A stretch of DNA of 64,000 nt from Rhodothermales bacterium. GTDB taxonomy: Bacteria; Bacteroidota; Rhodothermia; Rhodothermales; JANQRZ01. Both the position numbers and the translations under genes were made by a program. The notes under the pieces were generated by a model. That model was not told where the DNA came from. It did no database searches and saw only the letters and a program-made list of their open reading frames with translations. Positions 8,732 to 17,001 of the stretch are shown here, in pieces. Each line of letters opens with the position of its first letter. Position 1 is the first letter of the stretch. The stretch covers positions 186,001 through 250,000 of the forward strand of contig JANQRZ010000004.1 of assembly GCA_028284265.1 (NCBI GenBank), read 5' to 3'.

Positions 8732-11287
8732 ATGGCTCGTCTTCTACTTTTCCTTGGTGCTCTATGTTTTCTCGCCCTACCCGCTGAGGCCCAGCAGCGC
8801 AGCGGACGCCCCGGCGGCTCCATGCCGACTGGCACGATCTCCGGAGTGGTGGTCGACGACACCGGGGTTGCGATTCCTTCGTCGAGCGTCTCCATCTGGC
8901 GCGTGCCTCGTCGGGCCGACCGCGATACGAGCCTCGTCACCGGTACGATCAGCGAAGTCGATGGGACCTTCCAGATCGACGGCATCCCACCTGGTTCATT
9001 TTACGTTGACGTGAGCCACATCGGCTACGTCTCCGTTCGCATCGAGGACGTGAGCATCGATAGGCAGTCGCGCAACGTCGATCTCGGCGAGATCACACTC
9101 GCGGCGGACGTCGAGCAGCTTGAAGGCGTCGAGGTGGAGGCCGAGCGCGAGCAGGTCGCGGTCCAGATCGACCGAACCGTTTACAACACAGCAGACGATC
9201 CGGCAGCGGCAGGCGGGACAGCCACGACGGTTCTCGAAGCCATCCCATCGGTGGATGTGGATGTGGATGGCAATATCAGCCTGCGCGGTAGTGGGAACGT
9301 GGCGCTCCTCATCAACGGGCGGCCAGCCCCGGTGCCCTCGGATTTCATTGCGGCCTACCTCAAGACGCTACCAGCCGGGACAATCGAGCGCGTCGAGGTG
9401 ATTCCCAACCCATCGGCGCGTTACGAGCCTGACGGGATGAGCGGCATCATCAATATCGTCCTCAAAGAGAACGTCGACCGCGGACTCGGCGGGACCGTCG
9501 CGGTCGGCGGCGATACGCGGGGTGGCTACAACGGGACGGTGACACTGAGCTACGGCAAAGGTCCGTGGAATCTCTCTGGCTCCTACGGTTTCCGCCAGGA
9601 GGAAGGGTTCGGCGGCGGAAGCTCGTTCGCACAGAATCTTTTCGCCTCGCCCGTCACGTTTCTCGATCAGACCGAGGATGAGGACGAGGAGGAAACCTCG
9701 CACAGCGGCACACTCGCCGTGGACTATGCCCTCTCGAAACGGACCTCGCTTAGCGCGTCTGCCCAAGTCGGGCTTCGGGACGAAACGGAGATCGAGACCA
9801 ACGCCTTCCTCGAACTCGACGCTACCGAGGACCCGACCCTTGCCTATGAACGGATCGTCGAGGAACTCAGCGACCGTCAGACTGCTGACTTTCGTCTCGG
9901 CGCGCGCCACGACTTCGGCGCTCGCGGTGAGGCAGCGCATACCCTCGACGTCGAGGCGCGCTACAACACGTCGATCAACGATGGGGATGAGAACTACGAC
10001 CAGCGGCTTGTGGATGCCTTCGGAGGAGGTGCGAACGATCTCGCTCAACTCCAACTGACGACGCGCGAGCGAGACCGTGAGGAGGCGTCGCTCGAAATAA
10101 ACTATGTCCGGCCCCTCGGCGACATCCGAATCGAGGCGGGGTACAAGGGCGATCTCGAGACGAACTACCAGTCGCTTTTCTCCGAGACCTTCGACGAAGC
10201 GACCGGCGCGTTCGTCCCCGACACAGACCTCAATAACACGTTCGATTTCGAGCAGCAGATTCACGCAGGGTATGTCCAAGCGGCTCGCGAATTCGGGCCG
10301 CTCGGCGTGCAGGTCGGTCTCCGCGCCGAGGTCGCGCAGACGACGTTCTCCCTCCTCACGACGGGCGATGACTTCGAGAACGATTACCAGTCCCTCTTCC
10401 CGAGTGCGTTCCTGAGCTACGAGGTGAGCGCGACGACGACGGTCAAGGCGAGCTACAGCCGCCGCATCAACCGGCCCCGGACGTGGTTCCTCAACCCGTT
10501 CCCCAGCCTCGACGATCCGAGCAACCCGCGCCTCGGGAATCCTGCGCTCCTGCCCGAGTACGTCAGCGCGTTCGAGGTGGGGCTTGTGCAATTCACACCG
10601 TGGGGCTCGCTCACGCTCACGCCCTTCTTCCGGCGCACGACCGACGCCATTCAGCGCATCAGCGCGATATGTGCTGATAATCCGCCGGGCATCGCAGGAG
10701 AACTGTGCGGACCCGGTGTCACGACAGTCCGCACGGTGGAGAATGTCGCGACGAACGACTCGTATGGCATCGAACTCATCCAGTCGCTCAGTGGCAAAGG
10801 TGCTTTCGATGGGTTCCGCGGGTTCCTCAGTGTTGAGGGGTTCCGGTTCGTCAGCGATGGGTTGACCTCAGCGGGGGATCTCGAGAACGACTCGTTCGGG
10901 TGGGGCGGTGGTCTCAACGCGAGCTATGCAGTTGGCCCGCGGCTCGGCGTTGGCGGGCTAGACCTTCAGGCGAATGTCCGCTACCGCGCCCCGCTTGAGA
11001 CCGCGCAGGGACGTCGGGGTGCGTTCACGTTTATCAACTTTGCCGTCCGCAAGGCGCTTCTAAACGACAAGGCGAGTTTGACGCTCAGTCTTCGCGACCC
11101 CTTTGACCTCGCCGGGTTCAACTTCACGATTGATCGCCCGACGCTCTATCAAGAGTTCGAGCGGAAATGGGGCGCGCAGCAAGTCGGCCTTACGTTCCAG
11201 TATACCTTCGGCCAGCAAGACCAGCGCCGGGACCGACGCCGTGGCGGTGAGCGCGGCGGTGGGGACTTCGAGGACGGTGAGATCTAG
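8732..11287 (+). CDS. TonB-dependent-type outer-membrane receptor
   Basis: A protein of 851 residues. The signal peptide (MARLLLFLGALCFLALPAEAQ) is followed by a carboxypeptidase-regulatory-like domain (~35-120, beginning GTISGVVVDDTGVAI), a plug domain (~135-240, with NGRPAPVPSDFIAAYLKTLPAGTIERVEVIPNPSARYE in outline) and a 22-strand-type beta-barrel of the OMP_b-brl_3 class to the end. The C-terminal extension is Arg/Gly-rich and acidic (GGDFEDGEI). This family imports siderophores, vitamins or small organics in Bacteroidota. It is not a SusC type, and no SusD follows. The substrate is unknown. It is a single-gene transcript between two strong hairpins. Confidence 0.88.
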   Translation: MARLLLFLGALCFLALPAEAQQRSGRPGGSMPTGTISGVVVDDTGVAIPSSSVSIWRVPRRADRDTSLVTGTISEVDGTFQIDGIPPGSFYVDVSHIGYVSVRIEDVSIDRQSRNVDLGEITLAADVEQLEGVEVEAEREQVAVQIDRTVYNTADDPAAAGGTATTVLEAIPSVDVDVDGNISLRGSGNVALLINGRPAPVPSDFIAAYLKTLPAGTIERVEVIPNPSARYEPDGMSGIINIVLKENVDRGLGGTVAVGGDTRGGYNGTVTLSYGKGPWNLSGSYGFRQEEGFGGGSSFAQNLFASPVTFLDQTEDEDEEETSHSGTLAVDYALSKRTSLSASAQVGLRDETEIETNAFLELDATEDPTLAYERIVEELSDRQTADFRLGARHDFGARGEAAHTLDVEARYNTSINDGDENYDQRLVDAFGGGANDLAQLQLTTRERDREEASLEINYVRPLGDIRIEAGYKGDLETNYQSLFSETFDEATGAFVPDTDLNNTFDFEQQIHAGYVQAAREFGPLGVQVGLRAEVAQTTFSLLTTGDDFENDYQSLFPSAFLSYEVSATTTVKASYSRRINRPRTWFLNPFPSLDDPSNPRLGNPALLPEYVSAFEVGLVQFTPWGSLTLTPFFRRTTDAIQRISAICADNPPGIAGELCGPGVTTVRTVENVATNDSYGIELIQSLSGKGAFDGFRGFLSVEGFRFVSDGLTSAGDLENDSFGWGGGLNASYAVGPRLGVGGLDLQANVRYRAPLETAQGRRGAFTFINFAVRKALLNDKASLTLSLRDPFDLAGFNFTIDRPTLYQEFERKWGAQQVGLTFQYTFGQQDQRRDRRRGGERGGGDFEDGEI

Positions 11288-11305
11288 AAAGAACGCACGA
11301 GCAAG

Positions 11306-11340
11306 AAGCGCCGACGCTATTCTTTAGCGTCGGCGCTTTT
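11306..11340. terminator. bidirectional Rho-independent terminator
   Basis: A near-perfect stem of about 14 bp (AAGCGCCGACGCTA / TAGCGTCGGCGCTT) with a 5-nt loop and a T-run (CGCTTTT). It terminates the receptor gene and lies just past the 3' end of the convergent tRNA gene. Confidence 0.85.
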
Positions 11341-11343
11341 GTC

Positions 11344-11419
11344 TGGTACCGCGTACGGGATTTGAACCCGTGTTACCGCCGTGAGAGGGCGGCGTCCTAG
11401 ACCCCTAGACGAACGCGGC
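11344..11419 (-). tRNA. tRNA-Glu (anticodon CTC)
   Basis: A 76-nt cloverleaf on the minus strand. The acceptor stem GCCGCGT pairs with ACGCGGT (a G-U at the first pair), the anticodon arm CCGCC-CTCTCAC-GGCGG carries CTC, and the T-arm is ACGGG-TTCAAAT-CCCGT. The terminal CCA is encoded. It reads GAG codons, which suit this GC-rich genome. A TATCTTTG -7 element lies about 17 nt upstream. Confidence 0.95.
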
Positions 11420-11435
11420 GTGTTCAGGTGGGCAA

Positions 11436-11443
11436 CAAAGATA
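11436..11443 (-). promoter_or_regulatory. -7 element of the tRNA-Glu promoter
   Basis: Minus-strand TATCTTTG is an exact TAnnTTTG match, placed so that transcription would begin a few bases before the mature tRNA 5' end. The -33 element is not clear. Confidence 0.5.
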
Positions 11444-11482
11444 CTTTGTAAGTCGGCCAATCCAGCCCACTGCACCCGCTTT

Positions 11483-11956
11483 TCACGCCTCATTGCCCAG
11501 CAGCGCATCGTCGCGTACCATCACGATGTGCGGGATGCCTGCCTCGTCGAATACATCCCCGACAGGCTCGAACCCAAACGAGGTATAGAGCGCTTTAAGA
11601 TAGGTCTGTGCGTGTAGTACAAAGGTCGTGAATCCTTCTGTCTGCGCCTCTTGGATCGCTGCTTCCACCATCGCTCGACCGAGGCCGTGCCCGCGCCATG
11701 CGGGGAGCACAGCGAACCGCTCCAGCTTCGCCGCGGCATGGCCTTCGCGCTCTACGGATCGCCACCGGGCCGTGACCACCGGGGTACCGTCTACGAGTCC
11801 GAGTAGGTGGTGGCAAGTCCGGCCCCGAGCCTCGGCGTTGTCCCATTCGTCCCACTCTTCATCCGGCGAACACGCTTGCTCTTCGACGAAGACCCGGTGC
11901 CGGATGCGTCGCGCCTCCTGCCAGTCCGCTTCGGTCGTGACACGTCGAAGTTCCAC
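11483..11956 (-). CDS. GNAT-family N-acetyltransferase (ElaA/YjcF-like)
   Basis: A 157-residue protein with a GTG start. The acetyl-CoA-binding segment is visible as ERFAVLPAWRGHGLGRAMVEAA (motif A, R-G-H-G-L-G), preceded by RIRHRVFVEEQ, typical of the ElaA/YjcF subgroup. The substrate is unknown; small molecules or protein N-termini are possible. It lies 22 nt downstream of the hydrolase gene on the same strand, with which it may be co-transcribed. Confidence 0.85.
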   Translation of the reverse strand: MELRRVTTEADWQEARRIRHRVFVEEQACSPDEEWDEWDNAEARGRTCHHLLGLVDGTPVVTARWRSVEREGHAAAKLERFAVLPAWRGHGLGRAMVEAAIQEAQTEGFTTFVLHAQTYLKALYTSFGFEPVGDVFDEAGIPHIVMVRDDALLGNEA

Positions 11957-11978
11957 TTTGGGGTAGGGGCAAAGCTGC

Positions 11979-13124
11979 TTATTTGAGGTGGCGCTCCAGA
12001 AAGGCGGCTGTTCGGTTGCCGTTTCCAGGCATGATCTTCTCGCTCATCGAGTGGAAGCCTCGATTGGAATTCCCGCCAGCACACTCCGGGTCGTAGGCAT
12101 ACAGTTCGGCATCTTCAGGGATATCCGCTTCATTGGCTTGCAGCGCCTCGAAGTGCTCGAAGGGGACGAGGCCATCACATCCGTGGTGATGAGCGATGGT
12201 ATTTGGGAGTAGGTAGGTGAAGTGTGCAGGCGAACGTTTCAGGAGTTCTAGGCGTGCCGTCTCATAGGAGATTATGCCGTCGGCGAGCGGCTGAAGGAAC
12301 GTGTTGAGCATGTAGGGAACCATCTTCGGGAGTGAAAGCTCCGATCCCAACTCTTCCGATGAGGTGCCTGCCAAGTAGGCTTCGGCGATAGAGCGAACGG
12401 AGGGCGCGAAGAAATCCATAGGACCATAGTAGGTCGCGGCGGCCTGCACGCGGGGATCGCGCAAGCCCATGAGAAGGGCCACGGTGCCTCCTCGACTACC
12501 GCCGATCGTGCCGAAGCTCCGGTCATCGGTCAGCTCAGGGTACGCCCGAAAGGTAGCGGTGACGAGGGCCAAGGCGTCGTCTACGTCCTTGTCCCAGATG
12601 CTGATTTCGCCGTTGGAAAGGAGGTCGCCGATGGGCGTGTTTACCATCGTTTCGGAGCGGAAGGTGGGCACCACCAAGACGCTCTCGCTACCGACATCGA
12701 CGAGTGTACCGGTGACGAAACGCTCTAGTGTTTCGACTAGGTCAAATCCCTGTGCGCCACCGTGCGTGTAGGCGACAACGGGCCAGCCGTCCGCCGGAAC
12801 GACGCCCGGTGGGATACGAACGGCACCGTAGTGCGTGGCAGCAGTGAGGCCAGTCGTATGAGACAGGATGGCGATGCGGCTTCCGTCAGGCCTCGTCTCC
12901 TCGAATGCTATCTGCACATTGCCCGGTGTATACGCTGTGCTGCGTCGGAGAGCTGCCCACTCGCTTTCGATGATTTGGCGCTCTGCAACGGTCGGAGGGG
13001 CGAACAAGCGATCGAGGTCCACCTCGATGGGGACGGGTGCCATCGTATCGCTGCTGTCACAGCCGCTAATCCATACGACAGCAAGCGTCAGGAGAAGGGG
13101 GCCAAAAAGGCGGAATCCAGACAT
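11979..13124 (-). CDS. alpha/beta-hydrolase-fold lipoprotein (prolyl-oligopeptidase-like)
   Basis: A 381-residue protein. The start MSGFRLFGPLLLTLAVVWISGC is a lipoprotein signal with Cys22; an upstream in-frame start would bury this signal and is rejected. The catalytic core shows GTIGGSRGG with nucleophile Ser210, an oxyanion-type THGG (~120-123), a candidate Asp in HHGCDGLVP and a His in GFHSM near the C-terminus. The order fits dienelactone-hydrolase/S9-like peptidases or esterases. It should be anchored to a membrane outside the cytoplasm. The substrate is unknown. Confidence 0.8.
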   Translation of the reverse strand: MSGFRLFGPLLLTLAVVWISGCDSSDTMAPVPIEVDLDRLFAPPTVAERQIIESEWAALRRSTAYTPGNVQIAFEETRPDGSRIAILSHTTGLTAATHYGAVRIPPGVVPADGWPVVAYTHGGAQGFDLVETLERFVTGTLVDVGSESVLVVPTFRSETMVNTPIGDLLSNGEISIWDKDVDDALALVTATFRAYPELTDDRSFGTIGGSRGGTVALLMGLRDPRVQAAATYYGPMDFFAPSVRSIAEAYLAGTSSEELGSELSLPKMVPYMLNTFLQPLADGIISYETARLELLKRSPAHFTYLLPNTIAHHHGCDGLVPFEHFEALQANEADIPEDAELYAYDPECAGGNSNRGFHSMSEKIMPGNGNRTAAFLERHLK

Positions 13125-13238
13125 AATGCTGAGAGAGGAGAGGTGGAGGAATAGAACCCCACTGGGCAAACATAGAACCAAGGCGTACAGTTTCCTCCAA
13201 CTGCGCCCATTCCTCGCTGGCCCTACACACAACCTCCT

Positions 13239-13460
13239 TCAGAGAAGCCCATCGTCGAGGTCGTCATAGCTGCTCAGGCGCTCGACTTCGTGCTGGAAGC
13301 GTGCTAGGGCAGCCGTAGCACGGCGGCAACGGGCCGGATCGTCGGCACAGGCCGCCTCAAGGCCGCCTAGCGCGAGTCGAAACGCGCTGAGGGCCTCGGC
13401 GAAGTCGCGTTCCCGGCGGGTACTTGCGCGCTGCGGCTGAACGAGAAAGACGGTGGCCAT
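13239..13460 (-). CDS. small hypothetical protein
   Basis: A 73-residue charged, Ala/Arg-rich helical protein (about residues 15-65 could form two helices) ending in an acidic tail (SSYDDLDDGLL). It has no signal peptide, no membrane segment and no recognised motif. Codon use is GC-rich like its neighbours. It lies alone between two larger genes, so it may be real, but the evidence is only the open frame and its position. Confidence 0.45.
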   Translation of the reverse strand: MATVFLVQPQRASTRRERDFAEALSAFRLALGGLEAACADDPARCRRATAALARFQHEVERLSSYDDLDDGLL

Positions 13461-13635
13461 GATGTGTCCTGAAACGATACAGGGCCAGTATCAAAGCACG
13501 AGACATGAGGCCTAAGCTCTGGCCGTTTCTGTCAACTTTTCGAGCCGTTCGCTTTGCTGAGACGCTGTTTTCAGGCAGCGGACCCGTAGCTTTCCCTAGC
13601 TCGTCTTGCTCTCGCTCCTCTGACATTCCATTGCC

Positions 13636-14706
13636 TTGATCCACGTCGGCCTGATCTACGGGGGCATGTCCTCCGAACACGAGGTGTCCATTAATTCAGC
13701 CCGGAATGTGCTCGCGGCGCTGCGCTCGGAGCGCTACCGCGTGACTCCGATCCGCATCGACCAGCACGGGCGGTGGCACATCGAGGATGCTTCAATGGCG
13801 ATGCAAGACTTAGAATCTGAGGCGAGAGGCAAGCACGCCCTGTTTTCTCCCATGACTGAGGAGCGAGAGGTGCTGGTTGGCGAGGGGAGGCAGGGCCTGG
13901 AGGCGCTCGCGTTCGACGTGGTATTTCCTGTGCTGCACGGGCAGAACGGCGAAGACGGTCGGGTGCAAGGGTTTCTCCAGACGCTCGGATTGCCTTACGT
14001 CGGAGCCGACGTGCTCAGCTCGGCGGCGTGCATGGACAAGGAGTTCACGAAGCGGCTGCTTCGGGATGCCGGACTGCCCGTCGTGCCGTTCCTCGTAGCG
14101 CGGCAAAACCAGCAGCCGAGCTTCGCGGAGGCCACCGATGCCCTCGGCCCGACGCTCTTCGTCAAGCCTGCCAACTCCGGCTCGTCCGTCGGCACCTCGA
14201 AGGCGGAGGATGAGGCAGGCTACGAGCGCGCGCTCACGGAGGCCTTTGCCTACGACAAGAAGGTGCTCATCGAGACGGCGATTACGGGCCGCGAGATCGA
14301 GTGTGCGGTGATCGGCAACGAGGAGCCGCAAACCGCTGTCCTCGGCGAGATCGTCTCGACAGCCGTGTTCTACACCTATGAGGCGAAGTACCAAGACGCC
14401 GATGCCGCCCGCATGGAGGTCCCGGCGGACTTACCCGACGGGGTTGCGGAACGCATCCGCGCCCTCGCCGCTGACGCCTACCGCGTGCTAGGTTGCGAAG
14501 GCATGGCCCGCGTCGACTGCTTCGTGACGCCGACCTATGAGGTCTTCATCAACGAGATCAACACGATTCCCGGCTTCACTTCGCGCAGCATGTTTCCCGT
14601 CATGTGGCAGCACAGCGGGATGCCCATCGAGAACCTCGTCGATAATCTCATCCAACTTGCGCTCGACCGACATGCCCGCGACGCTCGCCTCAAAACGACC
14701 CGCTGA
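13636..14706 (+). CDS. ddl: D-alanine--D-alanine ligase
   Basis: A 356-residue ATP-grasp enzyme that joins two D-Ala for peptidoglycan precursors in the cytoplasm. The start is TTG, giving MIHVGLIYGGMSSEHEVS; this signature (GG.S.EHEVS) belongs at the extreme N-terminus. Later motifs are FVKPANSGSSVGTSKA (ATP-binding) and EVFINEINTIPGFT (Mg/ATP and D-Ala site). The stop overlaps the ATG of murF in an ATGA junction, so the two consecutive cell-wall enzymes are coupled. Confidence 0.96.
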   Translation: MIHVGLIYGGMSSEHEVSINSARNVLAALRSERYRVTPIRIDQHGRWHIEDASMAMQDLESEARGKHALFSPMTEEREVLVGEGRQGLEALAFDVVFPVLHGQNGEDGRVQGFLQTLGLPYVGADVLSSAACMDKEFTKRLLRDAGLPVVPFLVARQNQQPSFAEATDALGPTLFVKPANSGSSVGTSKAEDEAGYERALTEAFAYDKKVLIETAITGREIECAVIGNEEPQTAVLGEIVSTAVFYTYEAKYQDADAARMEVPADLPDGVAERIRALAADAYRVLGCEGMARVDCFVTPTYEVFINEINTIPGFTSRSMFPVMWQHSGMPIENLVDNLIQLALDRHARDARLKTTR

Positions 14707-16010
14707 TGGCCTACTCGACCGATACCCGCACGCTCCAGCCCGGTAACATCTACGTTGCCATTCGGGGTGAGACGCACGATGGGCACACCTTCATCCCGCA
14801 AGCTATCGGGAAAGGCGCGTCTGGAATCGTTACCGAGCAAGATGTAGACGTGCCTGAGGGGGTAGAGGTCATCCGGGTTGAGGACTCGGTGGAATACCTC
14901 ATCGAGCAGGCCACCGAGAAAGTGCAGCGGCTCGGGCCGGATATCGTGGCGATTACGGGGTCGATGGGGAAGACGACGACGAAGATGGGGGTGCTCGCCG
15001 TGCTGCGCGAGGCGTTTGCGGTGGTCGCCTCCGACGGCAACAAGAACACGCCCCTCGGCCTCTCGCTCCTCGTCCTCAACCGCGACATTACCCCCGACAC
15101 CAAGCTGGTGCTGGAGATGGGGGCACGCCTCGAAGGCGACCTCCGCGAGTTGTGCAGCTATTTCCTACCGACCGTCTCGGTTGTCACGAATGTGCGCGGC
15201 GTTCACGTCGAGACGTTCGGGAGTATCGACGGCGTGCAGCGCGAGAAGTCGGAGTTGGTCCGGGCGCTCGGGCCGGACGGCATGGCCTGTCTTAACGGCG
15301 ACGATCCCCGCGTCCTCCAGATGGCAGATGTGAACCGGGGCCGGACGATGACCTATGGTACCGGCGTGGACTGCGACGTGCGCCCGGATCGGATCACCGC
15401 TGCGTTGCCTATCCTCGGCGAGCCTGCGGTCTACACGGCGCTCGCGGCGATGAGCGTCGGCCTCGCGTTCGGGATGAACGAGGCTACGATCAACCGGGGG
15501 TTGGCGAAGATCGAGCCCGAGAAGGGGCGGCTGAACAGGCTTCGTGGTTTAGGGGGCAGTGTTCTGATTGACGACACCTACAATGCCTCGCCCGATGCGA
15601 CGCTCGCGGCGCTCCGCGTGCTCGAAACACAGGACGGCACGCGCCGCATTGCTTTCCTCGGCGACATGCTGGAGTTGGGCGAGACCGAGGTGGAAGAGCA
15701 CGCCCGCGTCCTCGCGGCTGCCGCACAGTCGGTCGACGCCGTTCATGCTGTCGGGCCGATCATGGCGAAGGCCATCGAGAAGTTGTCGCCGATGCAACGC
15801 GAACGAGTCACGCTGCACGCCACCTCGTCACAGGTCGCCGAGGCAGTGCGGGCAGGCCAAGTGCTAGAGCCTCGCTCTGGCGACGTGTTCTTGGTCAAGG
15901 GGTCGCAGGGCACACGGATGGAGCGCATCTCGGAGGCGTTGCTGCACCCGGACGTGCGGCCCGAGGACGCGCTCCCGCGTCAATCCGAAAGCTGGAAGCA
16001 GATCGCGTAG
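14706..16010 (+). CDS. murF: UDP-N-acetylmuramoyl-tripeptide--D-alanyl-D-alanine ligase
   Basis: A 434-residue Mur ligase. It adds the D-Ala-D-Ala product of the preceding ddl gene to the UDP-MurNAc-tripeptide. The N-terminal substrate domain (~1-80) is followed by an ATPase domain with P-loop GSMGKTTT (85-92) and VVTNVRGVHVETFGS, then a C-terminal domain with DDTYNASPDA and LGDMLELG, which are specific for MurF. The length is slightly short for the family, mainly at the N-terminus. The P-loop Asn/Ser position is Met (GSMGK rather than GSNGK), a tolerated variation. Confidence 0.95.
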   Translation: MAYSTDTRTLQPGNIYVAIRGETHDGHTFIPQAIGKGASGIVTEQDVDVPEGVEVIRVEDSVEYLIEQATEKVQRLGPDIVAITGSMGKTTTKMGVLAVLREAFAVVASDGNKNTPLGLSLLVLNRDITPDTKLVLEMGARLEGDLRELCSYFLPTVSVVTNVRGVHVETFGSIDGVQREKSELVRALGPDGMACLNGDDPRVLQMADVNRGRTMTYGTGVDCDVRPDRITAALPILGEPAVYTALAAMSVGLAFGMNEATINRGLAKIEPEKGRLNRLRGLGGSVLIDDTYNASPDATLAALRVLETQDGTRRIAFLGDMLELGETEVEEHARVLAAAAQSVDAVHAVGPIMAKAIEKLSPMQRERVTLHATSSQVAEAVRAGQVLEPRSGDVFLVKGSQGTRMERISEALLHPDVRPEDALPRQSESWKQIA

Positions 16011-16014
16011 CACG

Positions 16015-17001
16015 CTACTCGCTGTAGACCACCTCAACGAGTACTTGCCCAACCTGCCCCAGACTCCGAGGGCTGACATGCTCCGGCGTGTCGCTCGTGG
16101 TGTGCCACGTAGCGGGAAACGGCTGGTGGATCAGGTCGATGACGGGGATGCCTGCCCGGAGAAACGGAACGTGGTCGTCCTCAATAGCTCCGCCAGGCGT
16201 ATCGATAAACGCCTCGGCCCCGACCTCCTCTGCCGCAGCCCACACCCGCTCCACGAGGCGCGGTGCATACCGCATGGAAAACCCCTCTTTCGGAATCCGC
16301 AGGTTCTCATCGCCGACCAAGTCGACGAGGATGCCGAAGGTCGGGCGGTACGTCGGATTATCGCGCACGAACGCGGCCGAGCCGATGGCGAAGGGCACGT
16401 TCGCGGTCGTGTCGGAGGCATACGTGCCGGAGTCTTCGAGGTCGAAGAAGACGAGGTCCACGCCCACGTCGGGCGCGTCGGTAGCGAGGAGTCGCGCCAT
16501 CTCTAGCAGCACGGCCACGCCGGAGCCGCCGTCGTTCGCGCCGGGCACGGGGTCGCGGTGCTTCGCCGGGTCGGGATCGCGGTCGGCGTGAGGCCGGGTG
16601 TCCCAGTGGGCACACAGCATGATGCGCGTGCCGCTGCCCGGATCGAGATTGAACGAGGCGACGATGTTCGTGCCTTCAACCGTCGTCGAATCGGGCAGCA
16701 GGCTCGTGAATGGCTGTTCGAGCACCCGGTCCGCGAGCGGCGTCAGCGTCTCGACGAGCCATTGCCTCGTCCGGTCGTGGCCTTCGCTGCCCGGCATTCT
16801 CGGCCCGAACTCGACCTGTTGGACGACATCGGCATATGCCCGATCGCCATCGAATGTCGGCTTGGTATCGCTGAGTGACCAAAGGCCGAGCGCGAGCGCG
16901 ACGAGCAGGACGACGGCAGCGGCGAGCACGACGGGGCGGCGCCATACCGGGACGACCTGCCGGGGTACCTTCTTTCGAGCTTTCGCCTTCCGCTTTGCCA
17001 T
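16015..17001 (-). CDS. M28 family peptidase / glutaminyl-peptide cyclotransferase-like, membrane-anchored
   Basis: A 328-residue protein. A basic N-terminus and one transmembrane helix (~22-42) place the catalytic domain outside the cytoplasm. Zinc-site motifs are CAHWDTRPH (His132), GANDGGSG (Asp157), FFDLEDSG (Glu189/Asp190) and a late WHTTSDTPEHVS. The combination matches the bacterial glutaminyl-cyclase branch of M28, which forms N-terminal pyroglutamate on exported proteins. An aminopeptidase activity cannot be excluded. The start codon overlaps the stop of the preceding aminotransferase-fold gene by one base (TGATG). Confidence 0.85.
   Translation of the reverse strand: MAKRKAKARKKVPRQVVPVWRRPVVLAAAVVLLVALALGLWSLSDTKPTFDGDRAYADVVQQVEFGPRMPGSEGHDRTRQWLVETLTPLADRVLEQPFTSLLPDSTTVEGTNIVASFNLDPGSGTRIMLCAHWDTRPHADRDPDPAKHRDPVPGANDGGSGVAVLLEMARLLATDAPDVGVDLVFFDLEDSGTYASDTTANVPFAIGSAAFVRDNPTYRPTFGILVDLVGDENLRIPKEGFSMRYAPRLVERVWAAAEEVGAEAFIDTPGGAIEDDHVPFLRAGIPVIDLIHQPFPATWHTTSDTPEHVSPRSLGQVGQVLVEVVYSE

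Noticed and set aside
8732-11287. SusC transporter for the glucan locus
   Set aside because: The receptor lies 30 kb away in its own transcript, has no SusD partner and looks like the OMP_b-brl_3 class rather than SusC.
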